The notes below the pieces were generated by a model, which searched no databases, was not told the DNA's origin, and saw only the letters and a list, made by a program, of their open reading frames with translations. From Novosphingobium chloroacetimidivorans (lineage in GTDB: Bacteria; Pseudomonadota; Alphaproteobacteria; Sphingomonadales; Sphingomonadaceae), in assembly GCF_014204535.1 (NCBI RefSeq), contig NZ_JACHLR010000006.1, positions 62,001 through 126,000 of the forward strand: 64,000 bases of DNA, read 5' to 3'. Positions within the stretch are counted from its first letter, which is position 1. Every line of letters starts with the position of its first letter. The position numbers and the translations under genes were made by a program. Below, piece after piece: positions 18,289 through 27,562 of this stretch.

Positions 18289-18313
18289 ATCCTCTCTCCG
18301 TCGGGGAGAGGAT
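18289..18313. terminator. Bidirectional hairpin between convergent genes, half of a repeat element
   Basis: The 29-bp gap between the epimerase gene and the convergent acyltransferase gene is almost entirely a hairpin with arms ATCCTCTCTC and GGGAGAGGAT. The same hairpin forms the ends of the element before ftsZ. It probably terminates transcription from both sides. Confidence 0.6.
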
Positions 18314-21300
18314 CAAGGCTGTTCCTCGTCGCTAACTTCCTCAACCTCGGCCGGCTTCGCGCCGCCCTCGGCTTGCTGGGTCATCGTCACGTAGTCCAGC
18401 TTGCCCGTGCCCAGCACCGGCAGTGCTTCGACCACGCGCACGTCGCGCGGCAGCATCAGCTCGGTCACGCCGTTCTGACGGCCCCACGCCTGCAGGGCCT
18501 TGCCCTCCGCGTCCTTCTGGGTGGTGAACAGCACCAGCTGCTCGCCCTTCTTCGGGTCGGGACGCGTCACCACCGCATGCTCCGCATCGGGCCAGAGCTT
18601 GGCGGCATAGCCCTCGACGGCCGGCAGCGAGACCATCTCGCCGCCGATCTTGGCGAAGCGCTTGGCGCGGCCCTTGATGGCGATGAAGCCTTCGTCGTCG
18701 ATGGTGACGATGTCGCCGGTGTCGTGCCAGCCGCCTTCCGGAGGCTGCAGCTTGCCCGGCTCGCTGGCGAGCAGGTAGCCTGCCATGACGTTGGGGCCGC
18801 GGATGAACAGGCGCCCGCCTTCGTCGATGCCCTCGACCGCGTCGAGCCGCTGGTCGATCGCCGGGAGCAAACGTCCGACTGTGCCAGCCTTGAAGTGCAT
18901 CGGCGTATTCACCGCGATGACCGGGCCTGCTTCCGTCGCGCCATAGCCTTCCAGGATGCGCAGTCCGAACTTGTCGGCATAGGCGCGGCGGGTTTCGTCC
19001 CGCACTCGCTCGGCGCCGGCGAAGATGTAGCGCAGCGAGTAGAAGTCGTAGCTATGCGCCATGCGTGCGTAGCCGGCGAGGAAGGTGTCGGTGCCGAACA
19101 TGATCGTCGCATTGGCGTCGTAGGCGAGCGCCGGAACGATGCGGTAGTGCAGCGGGCTGGGGTAGAGCACCGTCTTCACCCCGTTGAGGATCGGCAGCAG
19201 CGTGCCGCCGGTCAGCCCGAACGAGTGGAACACCGGCAACGCATTGAGCACGATGTCGGACGGGTTGAAATCGATCCGCGCGGCAAGCTGCGCGCAGTTC
19301 GAAAGCAGGTTGCGATGCGTCAGCACCACGCCCTTGGGCGCCCCTTCCGAGCCGCTGGTGAACAGCACCACCGCGGGCGCATCGGGCGAGATCCGGCGCG
19401 CCTTGTGGCGGCTGGCGGCACCCAGCTTTGTAAACAGCTTCCACAGCTTGGCGCCGGTGCCGATCTGCTTGGCGACGTCTTCCAGGTAGAGCACGCGGCG
19501 GCCGTCCGCCTCCAGCGCGGCGATCACCGGCTGGAGCTTGCCCTGCTCGACGAAGGCGTGGGCGGTGACGACGGTGCGGATGCAGGCGGTCTGGCAAGCG
19601 GAGACGAGGTTCGCCTGGCCGGCGGTGAAGTTCAGCATCGCCGGCACGCGTCCCTCGGCCTGGAGCCCGAAGAACGCGAGCGTCACGCCCGCGACGTTGG
19701 GCAGCAGCACGCCGACGTTCTCGCCGGGCTTGGTCATGTAGGCCAGTTGCTCGCCGACCAGCTCCGAGCCGAGGATCAGGCGGTCATATGTCAGCGGCTC
19801 GCGCTTGGTATCCTCGACGATCGGCGCACGGCCGCCGTGCATGTGGCGCGCCTCGCACAGCGCCGCGAACAGCGTGCTGTCCGTATGCGAGGTGTCGAAG
19901 ATCATCGTGCTCATCACGTCGTAGAGCCGCCGCCCGGCGACGGCGCGGCGCTGACGGGCCGACATCTCGCCTTCGATCTCGAAGTGGCGCGGCGGCAGGA
20001 CGGTGATGGTGATCTTGGGGAACAGGCGCGTGCGCACCTTGCCCTTGAGGTGCGAGAAGGGCGTGAACTGCGGACCGTTGAGCCGCACCGGCACGATCGG
20101 CGCTCCCGACTTGTCGGCCACCATGCCGGGCCCGTCGAACACCTTCATCAGCGCGCCGGTGACGGTGATGCGGCCTTCCGGGAAGATCACAAGCGTGCGG
20201 CCTTCCTTGACCGCGCGGACCATGGCCTTGGCCGCCATCGGGTTGGTCGGATCGACCGGGAACGCCTCGAACAGCTTGAGGAACGGCTTCACCCACCAGG
20301 CCTTGGCGATCTGGGTGTTGATCGCGAAGGTCGGCTTGCCCGGCAGGAAGGCGCCGAGCAGCACGCCGTCGAGCAGGCTGAGGTGGTTGACGACCACGAC
20401 GGCGGGCTCGCCTTCCTTCACCATGTTTTCGGCACCGATCACTTCGACACGGTAGAGGGCCTTGAGCACCCACCGGACCACGGTCTTGAACACGGTTTCG
20501 GGCAGCAGCCAGACGCTGATCAGCGCCACCGCCAGCGTCGCGAAGCCCAGCGTGCCGATCACGCCCGGGATGTCGAGTCCGCTCGAGACCAGCAGCGCGG
20601 CGACGGCCACCACGATCACGTTCACGAAGGCATTGACGATGTTGTTGGCCGCGACGACTTGCGATCGCTCCTCGGGCACGGTGTAGACCTGGAGGATGGC
20701 GTAGAGCGGCACGATGAACATGCCGCCGGCAAAGGCCGTGACCACCAGGTCGGCGATGACGCGCCAGCTGCCCGGATTGGCCAGGAACTGCTCGACCGTG
20801 GCGCCCGCCACTTGCGGCTGGAACGCGCGCGAGGAGAGCCACAGGTCGATCAGGCCGGCCGCCATCAGCAGCGCGCTGACCGGCACGTAGCGCGCCGAGA
20901 CTTCGCCCTTGAGCAGGCGGTTGACCGCCAGCGAGCCGAGCGCAACGGCCACCGAGAACACCGCCAGCAACAGGTTCACGACATGCTGGCTACCGGCGAA
21001 GTGGCCGGAGACGAGCGGCGCGAACTCGATCGTCAGCACCGCGCCGGCGCTGAAGAACCAGCTGATGCCCAGGATCGCCAGCCACACGCCGCGACCGTTG
21101 TGCGCGGTCTTGAGCACCGTCCAGGTGCCGCGCAGGATGTTGAAGTCGATCGGCTGGCTCACGCGTGACGGCGGAGCGGGAGGAACGGCGAAGCTCAGCG
21201 CCAGGCCGATCGCGGCCAGGGCGACGGCGACCACCCCCGCCTCCCACGCCGGAATGAAGCCGGCAAGCAGCTGTCCGCCCAGGATCGCCAGGAAGGTCCC

Positions 21301-21756
21301 GCCCTCGACCAGGCCGGTGCCGCCCATGATCTCGTGGGGATGCAGGTGCTGGGGCAGGATCGAGTACTTGACCGGCCCGAACACCGTCGAGTGCACGCCC
21401 ATGCCGAACAGGCAGACCAGCAGGATCGGGATCGACTGCAGCCAGAAGCCCGCGAGCGCGAGCAGCATGATTGCGATCTCGGCGACTTTCACCAGCCGCA
21501 CCAGGCGTGCCTTGTCGATCCGGTCGGCCAGCTGTCCGGCGATCGAGGAGAACAGGAAGTAGGGCAGGATGAACAGCCCGGTGGAGATCAGACCGAGCTG
21601 GCCGGCCTTGTCCGGCTCACTCGCGTAGATCGTGAAGCTCGCCATGAAGACGAGCGCATATTTCAGCAGGTTGTCGTTAAAGGCGCCGAGGAACTGGACG
21701 GCAAACATCGGCCCAAGCCGGCGTTTGCCAAGAAGCGAAAGGTCGGGTGCTGACAC
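18313..21756 (-). CDS. aas: Fused LplT-type flippase / acyltransferase / acyl-ACP synthetase (Aas-like)
   Basis: This 1147-residue protein joins three functions used to re-acylate lysophospholipids at the inner membrane. Residues 1 to about 415 form a 12-helix MFS domain like the lysophospholipid flippase LplT (VQFLGAFNDNLLKYAL). Residues about 430-640 form a PlsC-type acyltransferase with NHLSLLD (HX4D) and FPEGRIT. The rest is an AMP-forming ligase with VLFTSGSEGAPKGVV, GYGATEAGPV and HDTGDIVTIDDEGF. In E. coli LplT and Aas are separate neighbouring genes; here, as in several alphaproteobacteria, all are one polypeptide. The ATG at 21756 starts directly before the MFS domain. It lies downstream of, and in the same direction as, the TetR gene at 21802. 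A role in importing and acylating lysolipids is inferred from the domains. Confidence 0.92.
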   Translation of the reverse strand: MSAPDLSLLGKRRLGPMFAVQFLGAFNDNLLKYALVFMASFTIYASEPDKAGQLGLISTGLFILPYFLFSSIAGQLADRIDKARLVRLVKVAEIAIMLLALAGFWLQSIPILLVCLFGMGVHSTVFGPVKYSILPQHLHPHEIMGGTGLVEGGTFLAILGGQLLAGFIPAWEAGVVAVALAAIGLALSFAVPPAPPSRVSQPIDFNILRGTWTVLKTAHNGRGVWLAILGISWFFSAGAVLTIEFAPLVSGHFAGSQHVVNLLLAVFSVAVALGSLAVNRLLKGEVSARYVPVSALLMAAGLIDLWLSSRAFQPQVAGATVEQFLANPGSWRVIADLVVTAFAGGMFIVPLYAILQVYTVPEERSQVVAANNIVNAFVNVIVVAVAALLVSSGLDIPGVIGTLGFATLAVALISVWLLPETVFKTVVRWVLKALYRVEVIGAENMVKEGEPAVVVVNHLSLLDGVLLGAFLPGKPTFAINTQIAKAWWVKPFLKLFEAFPVDPTNPMAAKAMVRAVKEGRTLVIFPEGRITVTGALMKVFDGPGMVADKSGAPIVPVRLNGPQFTPFSHLKGKVRTRLFPKITITVLPPRHFEIEGEMSARQRRAVAGRRLYDVMSTMIFDTSHTDSTLFAALCEARHMHGGRAPIVEDTKREPLTYDRLILGSELVGEQLAYMTKPGENVGVLLPNVAGVTLAFFGLQAEGRVPAMLNFTAGQANLVSACQTACIRTVVTAHAFVEQGKLQPVIAALEADGRRVLYLEDVAKQIGTGAKLWKLFTKLGAASRHKARRISPDAPAVVLFTSGSEGAPKGVVLTHRNLLSNCAQLAARIDFNPSDIVLNALPVFHSFGLTGGTLLPILNGVKTVLYPSPLHYRIVPALAYDANATIMFGTDTFLAGYARMAHSYDFYSLRYIFAGAERVRDETRRAYADKFGLRILEGYGATEAGPVIAVNTPMHFKAGTVGRLLPAIDQRLDAVEGIDEGGRLFIRGPNVMAGYLLASEPGKLQPPEGGWHDTGDIVTIDDEGFIAIKGRAKRFAKIGGEMVSLPAVEGYAAKLWPDAEHAVVTRPDPKKGEQLVLFTTQKDAEGKALQAWGRQNGVTELMLPRDVRVVEALPVLGTGKLDYVTMTQQAEGGAKPAEVEEVSDEEQP

Positions 21757-21801
21757 GCGGGCTCCTGCATTGTCGGCCCTGATGGCCCTTCGAGGTGGCC
21801 G

Positions 21802-22425
21802 CTATAGGCTGCCTTCTTGTGCGTCACGGTATGCGGGCAGCCGTAAATGGGCAATGAAGTCGTCCACGAAACCCTCGATCTCTGCCTCATCGGGCATGAG
21901 CGGGCGCGTGAGTGCCATCGAGCGATAGCCCGCCAGAGCGGCGCTGGTAAGGCGGGCCAGCTTCACGGCCTCGTCCATCTTGAAGCAAGTCGAGAAAAAG
22001 GTGACGGCGGCGGTGTGCATCTTACCCGGGGCCCGGGCATGGAACACGGCGACGATCTCCGGAAAGCGTCCGCCTTCCGCGATCATCAGCCGGAACAACG
22101 CGATGGCCTGGTCGCTCATCAGCTTCTTGAGATAGCGCAGGACGTAGCGCCGCAGCCCCTCGATCGAAAAGCTGTCATGGATCAGGTCCTCCTCGATCTC
22201 GATCGAGAGGCGAGCCACCAGGTCGTCCACAACGGCCGTGAACAGCTCTTCCTTCGAGGCGAAGTGCGACCACAAGGTGGCCTTCGAGCCGCCAAGCTCG
22301 TCCGCGATCGCCGACATGCTGGTCGCCGCGTACCCCCGTTCGAGGAACGAACGGGTGGCGATCTCCACGATCGACGCACGCCTCCGCAGCTTGTTCTGCT
22401 CACGCTTGCTTGTCACGATTTCCAT
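21802..22425 (-). CDS. TetR-family repressor, probable regulator of the adjacent efflux operon
   Basis: The product (207 residues from the ATG at 22425) has a clear N-terminal TetR helix-turn-helix: IVEIATRSFLERGYAATSM, then IADELGGSKATLWSHFASKE. The C-terminal ligand domain resembles the AcrR/NalC-like group (RLMIAEGGRFPEIVAVF). Longer starts at 22452 or 22464 are possible. The ATG at 22425 is preferred because it starts next to the HTH and leaves a 65-bp gap to the divergent efflux genes. It very likely represses them, and perhaps the acyltransferase gene 45 bp downstream in its own direction. Confidence 0.85.
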   Translation of the reverse strand: MEIVTSKREQNKLRRRASIVEIATRSFLERGYAATSMSAIADELGGSKATLWSHFASKEELFTAVVDDLVARLSIEIEEDLIHDSFSIEGLRRYVLRYLKKLMSDQAIALFRLMIAEGGRFPEIVAVFHARAPGKMHTAAVTFFSTCFKMDEAVKLARLTSAALAGYRSMALTRPLMPDEAEIEGFVDDFIAHLRLPAYRDAQEGSL

Positions 22426-22490
22426 ACCGTACCGGCAAGTACACTTTTTCATTGACAGAGGCAAGCTGGAGGACGATTCCGCACCGCAGC
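22426..22490. promoter_or_regulatory. Divergent control region between tetR and the efflux operon
   Basis: This 65-bp gap contains CCGTACCGGCAAGTACAC, with two GTAC boxes ten bases apart, which fits an imperfect TetR-type operator. It also contains a consensus -35 box TTGACA (22452-22457) pointing to the efflux genes; the matching -10 box is weak. Confidence 0.4.
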
Positions 22491-23954
22491 ATGTCTACTC
22501 ACACGATCAAACGAGTCGCAGCGCCCGGCCTGCTTGCGATGACGTTCGCACTGGCTTCCTGCGGCCTGCCTGAACTCGGGCCACGACCCGAGACGCGTCC
22601 GCCCGCCTCCCTCGCCACCGCGCAGACCTTTGCGCGGGCCAGCGCAGTTGCGGCAAACTGGCCGCAGGAGCAATGGTGGAAGGCCTATGGCGATCCGCAG
22701 CTCGACGCCCTGGTGGCAGAGGCGCTGGCCGGTTCGCCCGACGTATCCGCCGCACAGGCGCGCGTGCGCCAGGCGCGCGGCGCGGTCGAGATCACCGGCG
22801 CCGATACCTTGCCGCAGATCGGCGCGCAGGGCTCGGCCGGCGTGACCAAGCAGAGCTACAACAACGGCATTCCGCCCGACTTCGTGCCCCGCGGCTGGAA
22901 GAGCACCGGCAACCTGGCGCTGACCGGCGACTTCGACCTCGACCTGTGGGGCCGCCGCCGCAAGCTGCTGGCAGCCGCCACGTCCGAGGCGCAGGCCGCA
23001 CAGGCCGACGCCAGTCAGGCCTCGCTGATCCTGGCGAGCAACGTCGTCTCTTCGTACTTCGATCTGGCGCGGCTGCTGGCGCGCGACGAGGCGCTGGTGC
23101 AGGCGGCGCAATCGCGCGAGAGCCTGGGCGCGCTCACGCGTCGCCGGGCGGAGCAGGGGCTGGAGAACCAGTCGCCGGTCCGCCAGAGCCAGGCCGAGAC
23201 GCTGCGGTCGCGTATCGCGCTGTCCGCCAATCGCGAACAGCTCGCTGCCCGGCGCAACGCCCTGGCGGCGCTGCTCGGAGCGGGGCCGGACCGCGGCCTC
23301 GCCATCAAGCCGACGGGGATCACGCAAATTCCCGAAACGCCGCTGCCGGCGGACGCGGGGATCGCTCTGGCCGGACGACGACCCGACATTGTCGCCGCGC
23401 GCCTCCGCGTGGAAGCGGCGGGCAAGCGGATCGACATCGCCAAGACCGCGTACCTGCCGAACATCTCGCTGAGCGGCCTGATCGGACTGACCTCGCTGGG
23501 CGTGTCGAACCTGTTCGACAGCGGCTCGACCTACGGCAATGGCGTCGGCGCCTTCAGCCTGCCGATCTTCGATGGCGGCCGGATCCGTGGCGAGTACCGG
23601 CAGGCACGCGGCAGCTTCGATCTGGCGGTGGCCGACTACAACTCCACCGTGGTGGACGCCCTGCGCGAGATCGCCGACGCACTCGCCACCCGCGATGCCG
23701 CGCGCGCTCAGGAGGCCGACGCCGCCGCTGCCCGGCGCGAGGCCGAGGCCGCCTACGATCTGGCCAACAAGCGCTACGATGCGGGGCTCTCCAGCTTCAT
23801 CGAGGCGCTGAGCGCCCAGCAAGTCGCCATCGAATCCCGCGAAGCCGCGATCGATGCCCATTTCCGCACCCTCGCTGCCGAAGTCGCGCTGAAGCGCGCT
23901 CTGGGCGGGGGCTTCGCGCAAGACATGAACGAGAAGGTTACGACCGATGAGTGA
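22491..23954 (+). CDS. Outer-membrane efflux lipoprotein (NodT/OprM family)
   Basis: The 487-residue product is the TolC-like channel of a tripartite pump. It has a lipoprotein signal peptide with lipobox LASC near residue 21, the outer-membrane factor repeats (ALVAEALAGSPDVSAAQARV, and a matching second half LPADAGIALAGRRPDIVAARLRVEAA), and a long coiled-coil part with the barrel strand GVGAFSLPIFDGGRIRGEY. The ATG at 22491 is chosen because it begins the signal peptide. It overlaps the EmrA-like gene by 8 bases, so channel, adaptor and transporter are made together. Confidence 0.93.
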   Translation: MSTHTIKRVAAPGLLAMTFALASCGLPELGPRPETRPPASLATAQTFARASAVAANWPQEQWWKAYGDPQLDALVAEALAGSPDVSAAQARVRQARGAVEITGADTLPQIGAQGSAGVTKQSYNNGIPPDFVPRGWKSTGNLALTGDFDLDLWGRRRKLLAAATSEAQAAQADASQASLILASNVVSSYFDLARLLARDEALVQAAQSRESLGALTRRRAEQGLENQSPVRQSQAETLRSRIALSANREQLAARRNALAALLGAGPDRGLAIKPTGITQIPETPLPADAGIALAGRRPDIVAARLRVEAAGKRIDIAKTAYLPNISLSGLIGLTSLGVSNLFDSGSTYGNGVGAFSLPIFDGGRIRGEYRQARGSFDLAVADYNSTVVDALREIADALATRDAARAQEADAAAARREAEAAYDLANKRYDAGLSSFIEALSAQQVAIESREAAIDAHFRTLAAEVALKRALGGGFAQDMNEKVTTDE

Positions 23955-25128
23955 CGACGTGCAGGGCCAGACCGAAGCGCCCGAACACGACAGCAAGCCG
24001 GGTGCCAGCGGCGCCTCGGCCGCGGTGATGGACAACTCCCGGCGCAAGCCGCTGCTGATCGGACTGGCCGTGGCGGTGGTGGTGCTCGGGATCGTCTATC
24101 TCGGTTATCACCTTCTGATCGGCAGCCGCTCGGTCTCGACCGACAACGCCTATGTCGCTGGCGAGAACGCGCAGATCACCCCGTTGACGCAAGGGCAGGT
24201 GGTGGAAGTCGCGGTGGTGAACACCCAGCCGGTGCGCAAGGGGCAACTGCTGATGCGGCTGGACGATGCCGACCAGAAGATCGCGGTTGCCGAAGCGGAA
24301 GCCAATCTCGCCATGGCGCAACGGCGCTATACCCAGTCTCGCGCGCAAGGATCCGCCGCGGGTGCTTCCGCGACCGCCAAGGAAGCGGCGATCCCCGAGG
24401 CGCAGGCGCGGCTCGTTTCGGCACAGGCCAATCTGGCGAAGGCCCGAACCGATTATCAACGACGCGCCTCGCTCGACGGCAGCGGTGCCGTTTCCGGTGA
24501 GGAGCTGACCAGTGCCCGCAATGCGCTCGCGGCCGCGCAGGCGTCGGTCAGCCAGGCCCAGGCCGGCCTCAGCCAGGCGCGCGCCGATGCCGTCAGCGCC
24601 CGCCAGGAGGAAACCGCCAGCCGCGCGGCCACGCAGGGCCTGGCCGTCAACGAGGCGCCGGAAGTGCGCGCGGCCATGGCGCGTCTTGCGAACGCCCGGC
24701 TGGACCTCGCCCGCACGGTGATCCGCGCACCGATCGACGGCGTGATCGCCCAGCGCACAGTTCAGGTCGGCCAGCGGGTGACCAATGCGACGGTCGCGAT
24801 GGTCGTGGTCCCGGTCGAGCAGCTCTATGTCGATGCGAACTTCAAGGAAGACCAGCTGGGCAAGGTGCGCAGCGGCCAGGCGGTCGAAGTCACCTCGGAC
24901 TTCTACGGCGACGACGTGGTGTATCATGGCAAGGTCGTCGGGTTCTCGGGCGGCACCGGTGCGGCCTTCGCGCTGATCCCGGCGCAGAACGCCACCGGCA
25001 ACTGGATCAAGGTCGTGCAGCGCCTGCCGGTCCGCATCCAGCTCGATCCGCGGGAACTGCGCGAGCATCCCCTGCGCGTCGGTCTTTCGATGGAAGCCAC
25101 CATCGACCTGACCAGCGGCGGTCGCTGA
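23947..25128 (+). CDS. emrA: HlyD/EmrA-family membrane fusion protein
   Basis: This 393-residue periplasmic adaptor has one N-terminal transmembrane helix (about 35-57), a lipoyl/barrel-sandwich motif (NAYVAGENAQITPLTQGQV and the matching APIDGVIAQRTVQVGQRV), and between them an alanine/glutamine-rich coiled-coil hairpin (about 115-240). It should bridge the inner-membrane MFS transporter to the outer-membrane channel. It overlaps genes on both sides. EmrA is the closest well-known member. Confidence 0.92.
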   Translation: MSDDVQGQTEAPEHDSKPGASGASAAVMDNSRRKPLLIGLAVAVVVLGIVYLGYHLLIGSRSVSTDNAYVAGENAQITPLTQGQVVEVAVVNTQPVRKGQLLMRLDDADQKIAVAEAEANLAMAQRRYTQSRAQGSAAGASATAKEAAIPEAQARLVSAQANLAKARTDYQRRASLDGSGAVSGEELTSARNALAAAQASVSQAQAGLSQARADAVSARQEETASRAATQGLAVNEAPEVRAAMARLANARLDLARTVIRAPIDGVIAQRTVQVGQRVTNATVAMVVVPVEQLYVDANFKEDQLGKVRSGQAVEVTSDFYGDDVVYHGKVVGFSGGTGAAFALIPAQNATGNWIKVVQRLPVRIQLDPRELREHPLRVGLSMEATIDLTSGGR

Positions 25129-26678
25129 TGGGAGCCAAGGGGCTCTTCGCAGCGTCGGAGCAGCCTCGTGCCTTCCAAGGCGCGAAGCTGCTGATCGCCG
25201 GCCTCGTGCTGGCGATGGCGAACTTCATCGTCGTGCTCGACCTGACGATCGCCAACGTCTCCGTGCCGCACATCGCCGGTGGCCTGGCGGTCTCCGTATC
25301 GACCGGCACCTGGGTGATCACCTCCTACGCGGTCGCCGAAGCGATCTGCGTGCCGCTGACCGGCTGGCTGGCGCAGCGCTTCGGCACCTTGCGCACCTTC
25401 GTGTTCTCGCTGATCGGGTTCGGCGTGTTTTCGGTCCTGTGCGGGCTATCCAGCACGCTGCCGATGCTCGTCGCGTTCCGCATCGGCCAGGGATTGTGCG
25501 GCGGCCCGCTGATGCCCCTGACGCAGACGCTGATGCTGCGCATCTTCCCCAAGGAGATGCACCCCAAGGCCATGGCGCTCTGGGCGATGACCGTGGTCGT
25601 CGCGCCGATCCTGGGGCCGATCCTGGGCGGCTGGATCAGCGACAACTGGTCCTGGCACTGGATCTTCTTCATCAACGCACCGATCATCCTGGCGATCTTC
25701 ATCGGCGTCGTCATCATGCTGCCCGGCACCGAGACGCCGACCGAAAAGCGCCCGATCGATGCCACAGGGCTTGCCTTGCTGGTCATCTGGGTCGGTGCGT
25801 TCCAGATCATGCTGGACAAGGGCCGCGAGGAGGACTGGTTCTCTTCGCCCTTCATCGTCGTCTGCGCGGTGATCGCCGCGATCTTCTTCGCGCTGTTCGT
25901 CATCTGGGAACTGACCGAGGAGGACGCGATCGTGAACCTCAAGGTGTTCCGCCATAGCGGCTTTTCGGCCGCAACACTTTCGCTGACCCTTGCCTTCGGG
26001 ACATACTTCTCGTCCGTGGTCGTGATCCCGCAGTGGTTGCAGACCTCGCTCGGCTACACCGCGACCAATGCCGGCTTCGTCATGGCGTTCAGCGGCGTAC
26101 TGGCAGTCGTGATGTCGCCGATCGTGCCGGGATTGATGAAGAAGTTCGATCCGCGGCTGCTGGTGTTCATCGGCGTCGGCTGGATCGGCGTGTGCTCCGT
26201 ATTGCGCGCCTTGTGGTGGTCGACCGATGCGACGTTCTGGACACTGGCGCTGCCGCAACTGCTGCAGGGCGCTGGCGTCTCGCTGTTCATGGTGCCGCTC
26301 ACCACCATCAGCCTGGGCTCGGTCGATCCCGAGGAGACCGCCTCGGCGGCGGGCATCGCCAACTTCGGCCGCACGCTGGCAAGCGCGATCGCGACGGCGA
26401 TCGTGACCACCTACTGGTCGAACCAGGCGCGGATGGACACCGCGCAGATGGCGGGAGAGCTCAACGGTGCGCCCGAGGTCATGGCGCGCATGCAGGAGCG
26501 TGGCTTCAGCGTCGAGCAGTCCCGCGCCACACTCGAGCAGCTGGTGACCAACCAGGGCATGTCGGTGGGCACCAACCACTTGTTCATGGTCGCAGCCGTG
26601 GTGCTGATGATGGCCGCCTCGGCGATCTGGATCGCGCCTCGGCCCAAGAAGGGCGCCCCGCCCGTAGCCTCGCACTGA
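25128..26678 (+). CDS. emrB: DHA2-family MFS multidrug transporter (EmrB type)
   Basis: The 516-residue protein has about 14 hydrophobic helices, typical of drug:H+ antiporter family 2. Marks include the first helix ending VVLDLTIANVSVPHIAG, then GTWVITSYAVAEAI, and the RIGQGLCGGPLMPLTQTLML and LGPILGGWISDNWSWHWIF segments. It shares one base with the emrA stop (TGATG). With emrA and the NodT-type lipoprotein it forms a three-part pump under probable TetR control. The substrates are unknown; the EmrAB group exports hydrophobic weak acids and uncouplers. Confidence 0.93.
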   Translation: MGAKGLFAASEQPRAFQGAKLLIAGLVLAMANFIVVLDLTIANVSVPHIAGGLAVSVSTGTWVITSYAVAEAICVPLTGWLAQRFGTLRTFVFSLIGFGVFSVLCGLSSTLPMLVAFRIGQGLCGGPLMPLTQTLMLRIFPKEMHPKAMALWAMTVVVAPILGPILGGWISDNWSWHWIFFINAPIILAIFIGVVIMLPGTETPTEKRPIDATGLALLVIWVGAFQIMLDKGREEDWFSSPFIVVCAVIAAIFFALFVIWELTEEDAIVNLKVFRHSGFSAATLSLTLAFGTYFSSVVVIPQWLQTSLGYTATNAGFVMAFSGVLAVVMSPIVPGLMKKFDPRLLVFIGVGWIGVCSVLRALWWSTDATFWTLALPQLLQGAGVSLFMVPLTTISLGSVDPEETASAAGIANFGRTLASAIATAIVTTYWSNQARMDTAQMAGELNGAPEVMARMQERGFSVEQSRATLEQLVTNQGMSVGTNHLFMVAAVVLMMAASAIWIAPRPKKGAPPVASH

Positions 26679-26689
26679 CGCCGGCTCGT

Positions 26690-26744
26690 CTCAGCGGGGG
26701 CCGGGGCTCAGCGGGGGCGGGGCTCAGCAGGGGCGGGGCTCAGC
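26690..26744. repeat. 16-bp GC-rich tandem repeat at the 3' end of modA
   Basis: About three and a half units of GGGGCTCAGCGGGGGC run from 26690 to the modA stop codon. Read on the minus strand each unit carries a TGA, so the modA stop region seems to have been copied downstream several times. Confidence 0.75.
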
Positions 26745-27543
26745 GCGCGGCGGGGGTGAAGCCGTAGCGCCGGAACACGGCTTGCGCCTGCGGCGAGAGC
26801 AGGAACCGGCGCAACGGCTCGGCCTCCGGGGCGCGTGCGGTCTGAAGCAGGGCGATCGGATAAGTGATCGGGGTGTGGCTTGCAGGCGGGAAGGTGCCGA
26901 TCACGCGGACCTTCGGCTCGGCCTTCGCATCGGTTGCGTAGACCACACCGAGTGGCGCCTCGCCCCGCGCCACCAGTGAAAGTGCGGCGCGGACGTTGTC
27001 GCCCGCTGCCACCCGCGCCGATACCTGATCCCAGACGCCCAGCCTCTCCAGGGCTTGCCTGGCATAGCGGCCCGCAGGCACGCCGCTGGGGTCGGCCAGG
27101 GCCAGGCGGCCGCTGCCCAGTGCCCTGGCCAAGGGCATGCCGGGCGCGATCTTCAGATCGGTCTTGCTGGACACCGGCGCGATCAGGACCAGGCTGTTGC
27201 CTGCCAGCGTCGCCCGGCTGCCGGAGCGGATCAGGCCCTTGGCGGAAAGCGTGTCCATCCACTCCTCGTCGGCGGAAATGAACACGTCCGCCGGTGCGCC
27301 CGCCTCGACTTGGCGGGCGAGCGCCGAGGTGGCGGCGAACGAGAGCACGGGCCGCCGATGCCCCTTGGCGGTCCAGGCATCCGCCGCCGCCTCCAGCGAC
27401 TCCTGCAGGCTGGCCGCTGCCAGTACGACCGGAGCAGCCGGTTCCGATGAAGGCGTGCGCACGAGCAGGGCAACACTGGCGGCGATCGCCAGGACTGCTG
27501 CGACGAGGATCAGGATACGGCGCAAGCGGACGGCCTCTCGCAT
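26740..27543 (-). CDS. modA: Molybdate-type periplasmic binding protein (ModA-like)
   Basis: The 267-residue product has an N-terminal hydrophobic segment (about 8-27) acting as signal or anchor, and the ModA/Wtp-type binding fold. The anion site is formed by VLAAASLQESLEAAADAW and FAATSALARQVEAGAPADVFISADEEWMD, followed by NSLVLIAPV and the C-terminal RRFLLSPQAQAVFRRYGF. It should bind molybdate or tungstate for an ABC importer, but no modB or modC lies nearby, so its partner must be elsewhere. It follows the MATE gene by 24 bases on the same strand. A Mo-box-like palindrome sits directly before its start. Confidence 0.88.
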   Translation of the reverse strand: MREAVRLRRILILVAAVLAIAASVALLVRTPSSEPAAPVVLAAASLQESLEAAADAWTAKGHRRPVLSFAATSALARQVEAGAPADVFISADEEWMDTLSAKGLIRSGSRATLAGNSLVLIAPVSSKTDLKIAPGMPLARALGSGRLALADPSGVPAGRYARQALERLGVWDQVSARVAAGDNVRAALSLVARGEAPLGVVYATDAKAEPKVRVIGTFPPASHTPITYPIALLQTARAPEAEPLRRFLLSPQAQAVFRRYGFTPAAR

Positions 27544-27545
27544 GT

Positions 27546-27562
27546 TATATCCGCCGGTATAT
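27546..27562. promoter_or_regulatory. Mo-box-like palindrome before modA
   Basis: TATAT-N7-TATAT (27546-27562) lies 2 bases before the modA start. ModE-family regulators bind palindromes with TATAT-like half-sites separated by 6-7 bases, so this is a candidate ModE/MopA site. It fits the gene's likely function but overlaps the translation start region. Confidence 0.45.

Noticed and set aside
18280..21168. 962-codon plus-strand open frame opposite the acyltransferase fusion gene
   Set aside because: The minus-strand product has clear MFS, PlsC and ligase motifs; the plus frame has the biased composition of an antisense shadow.
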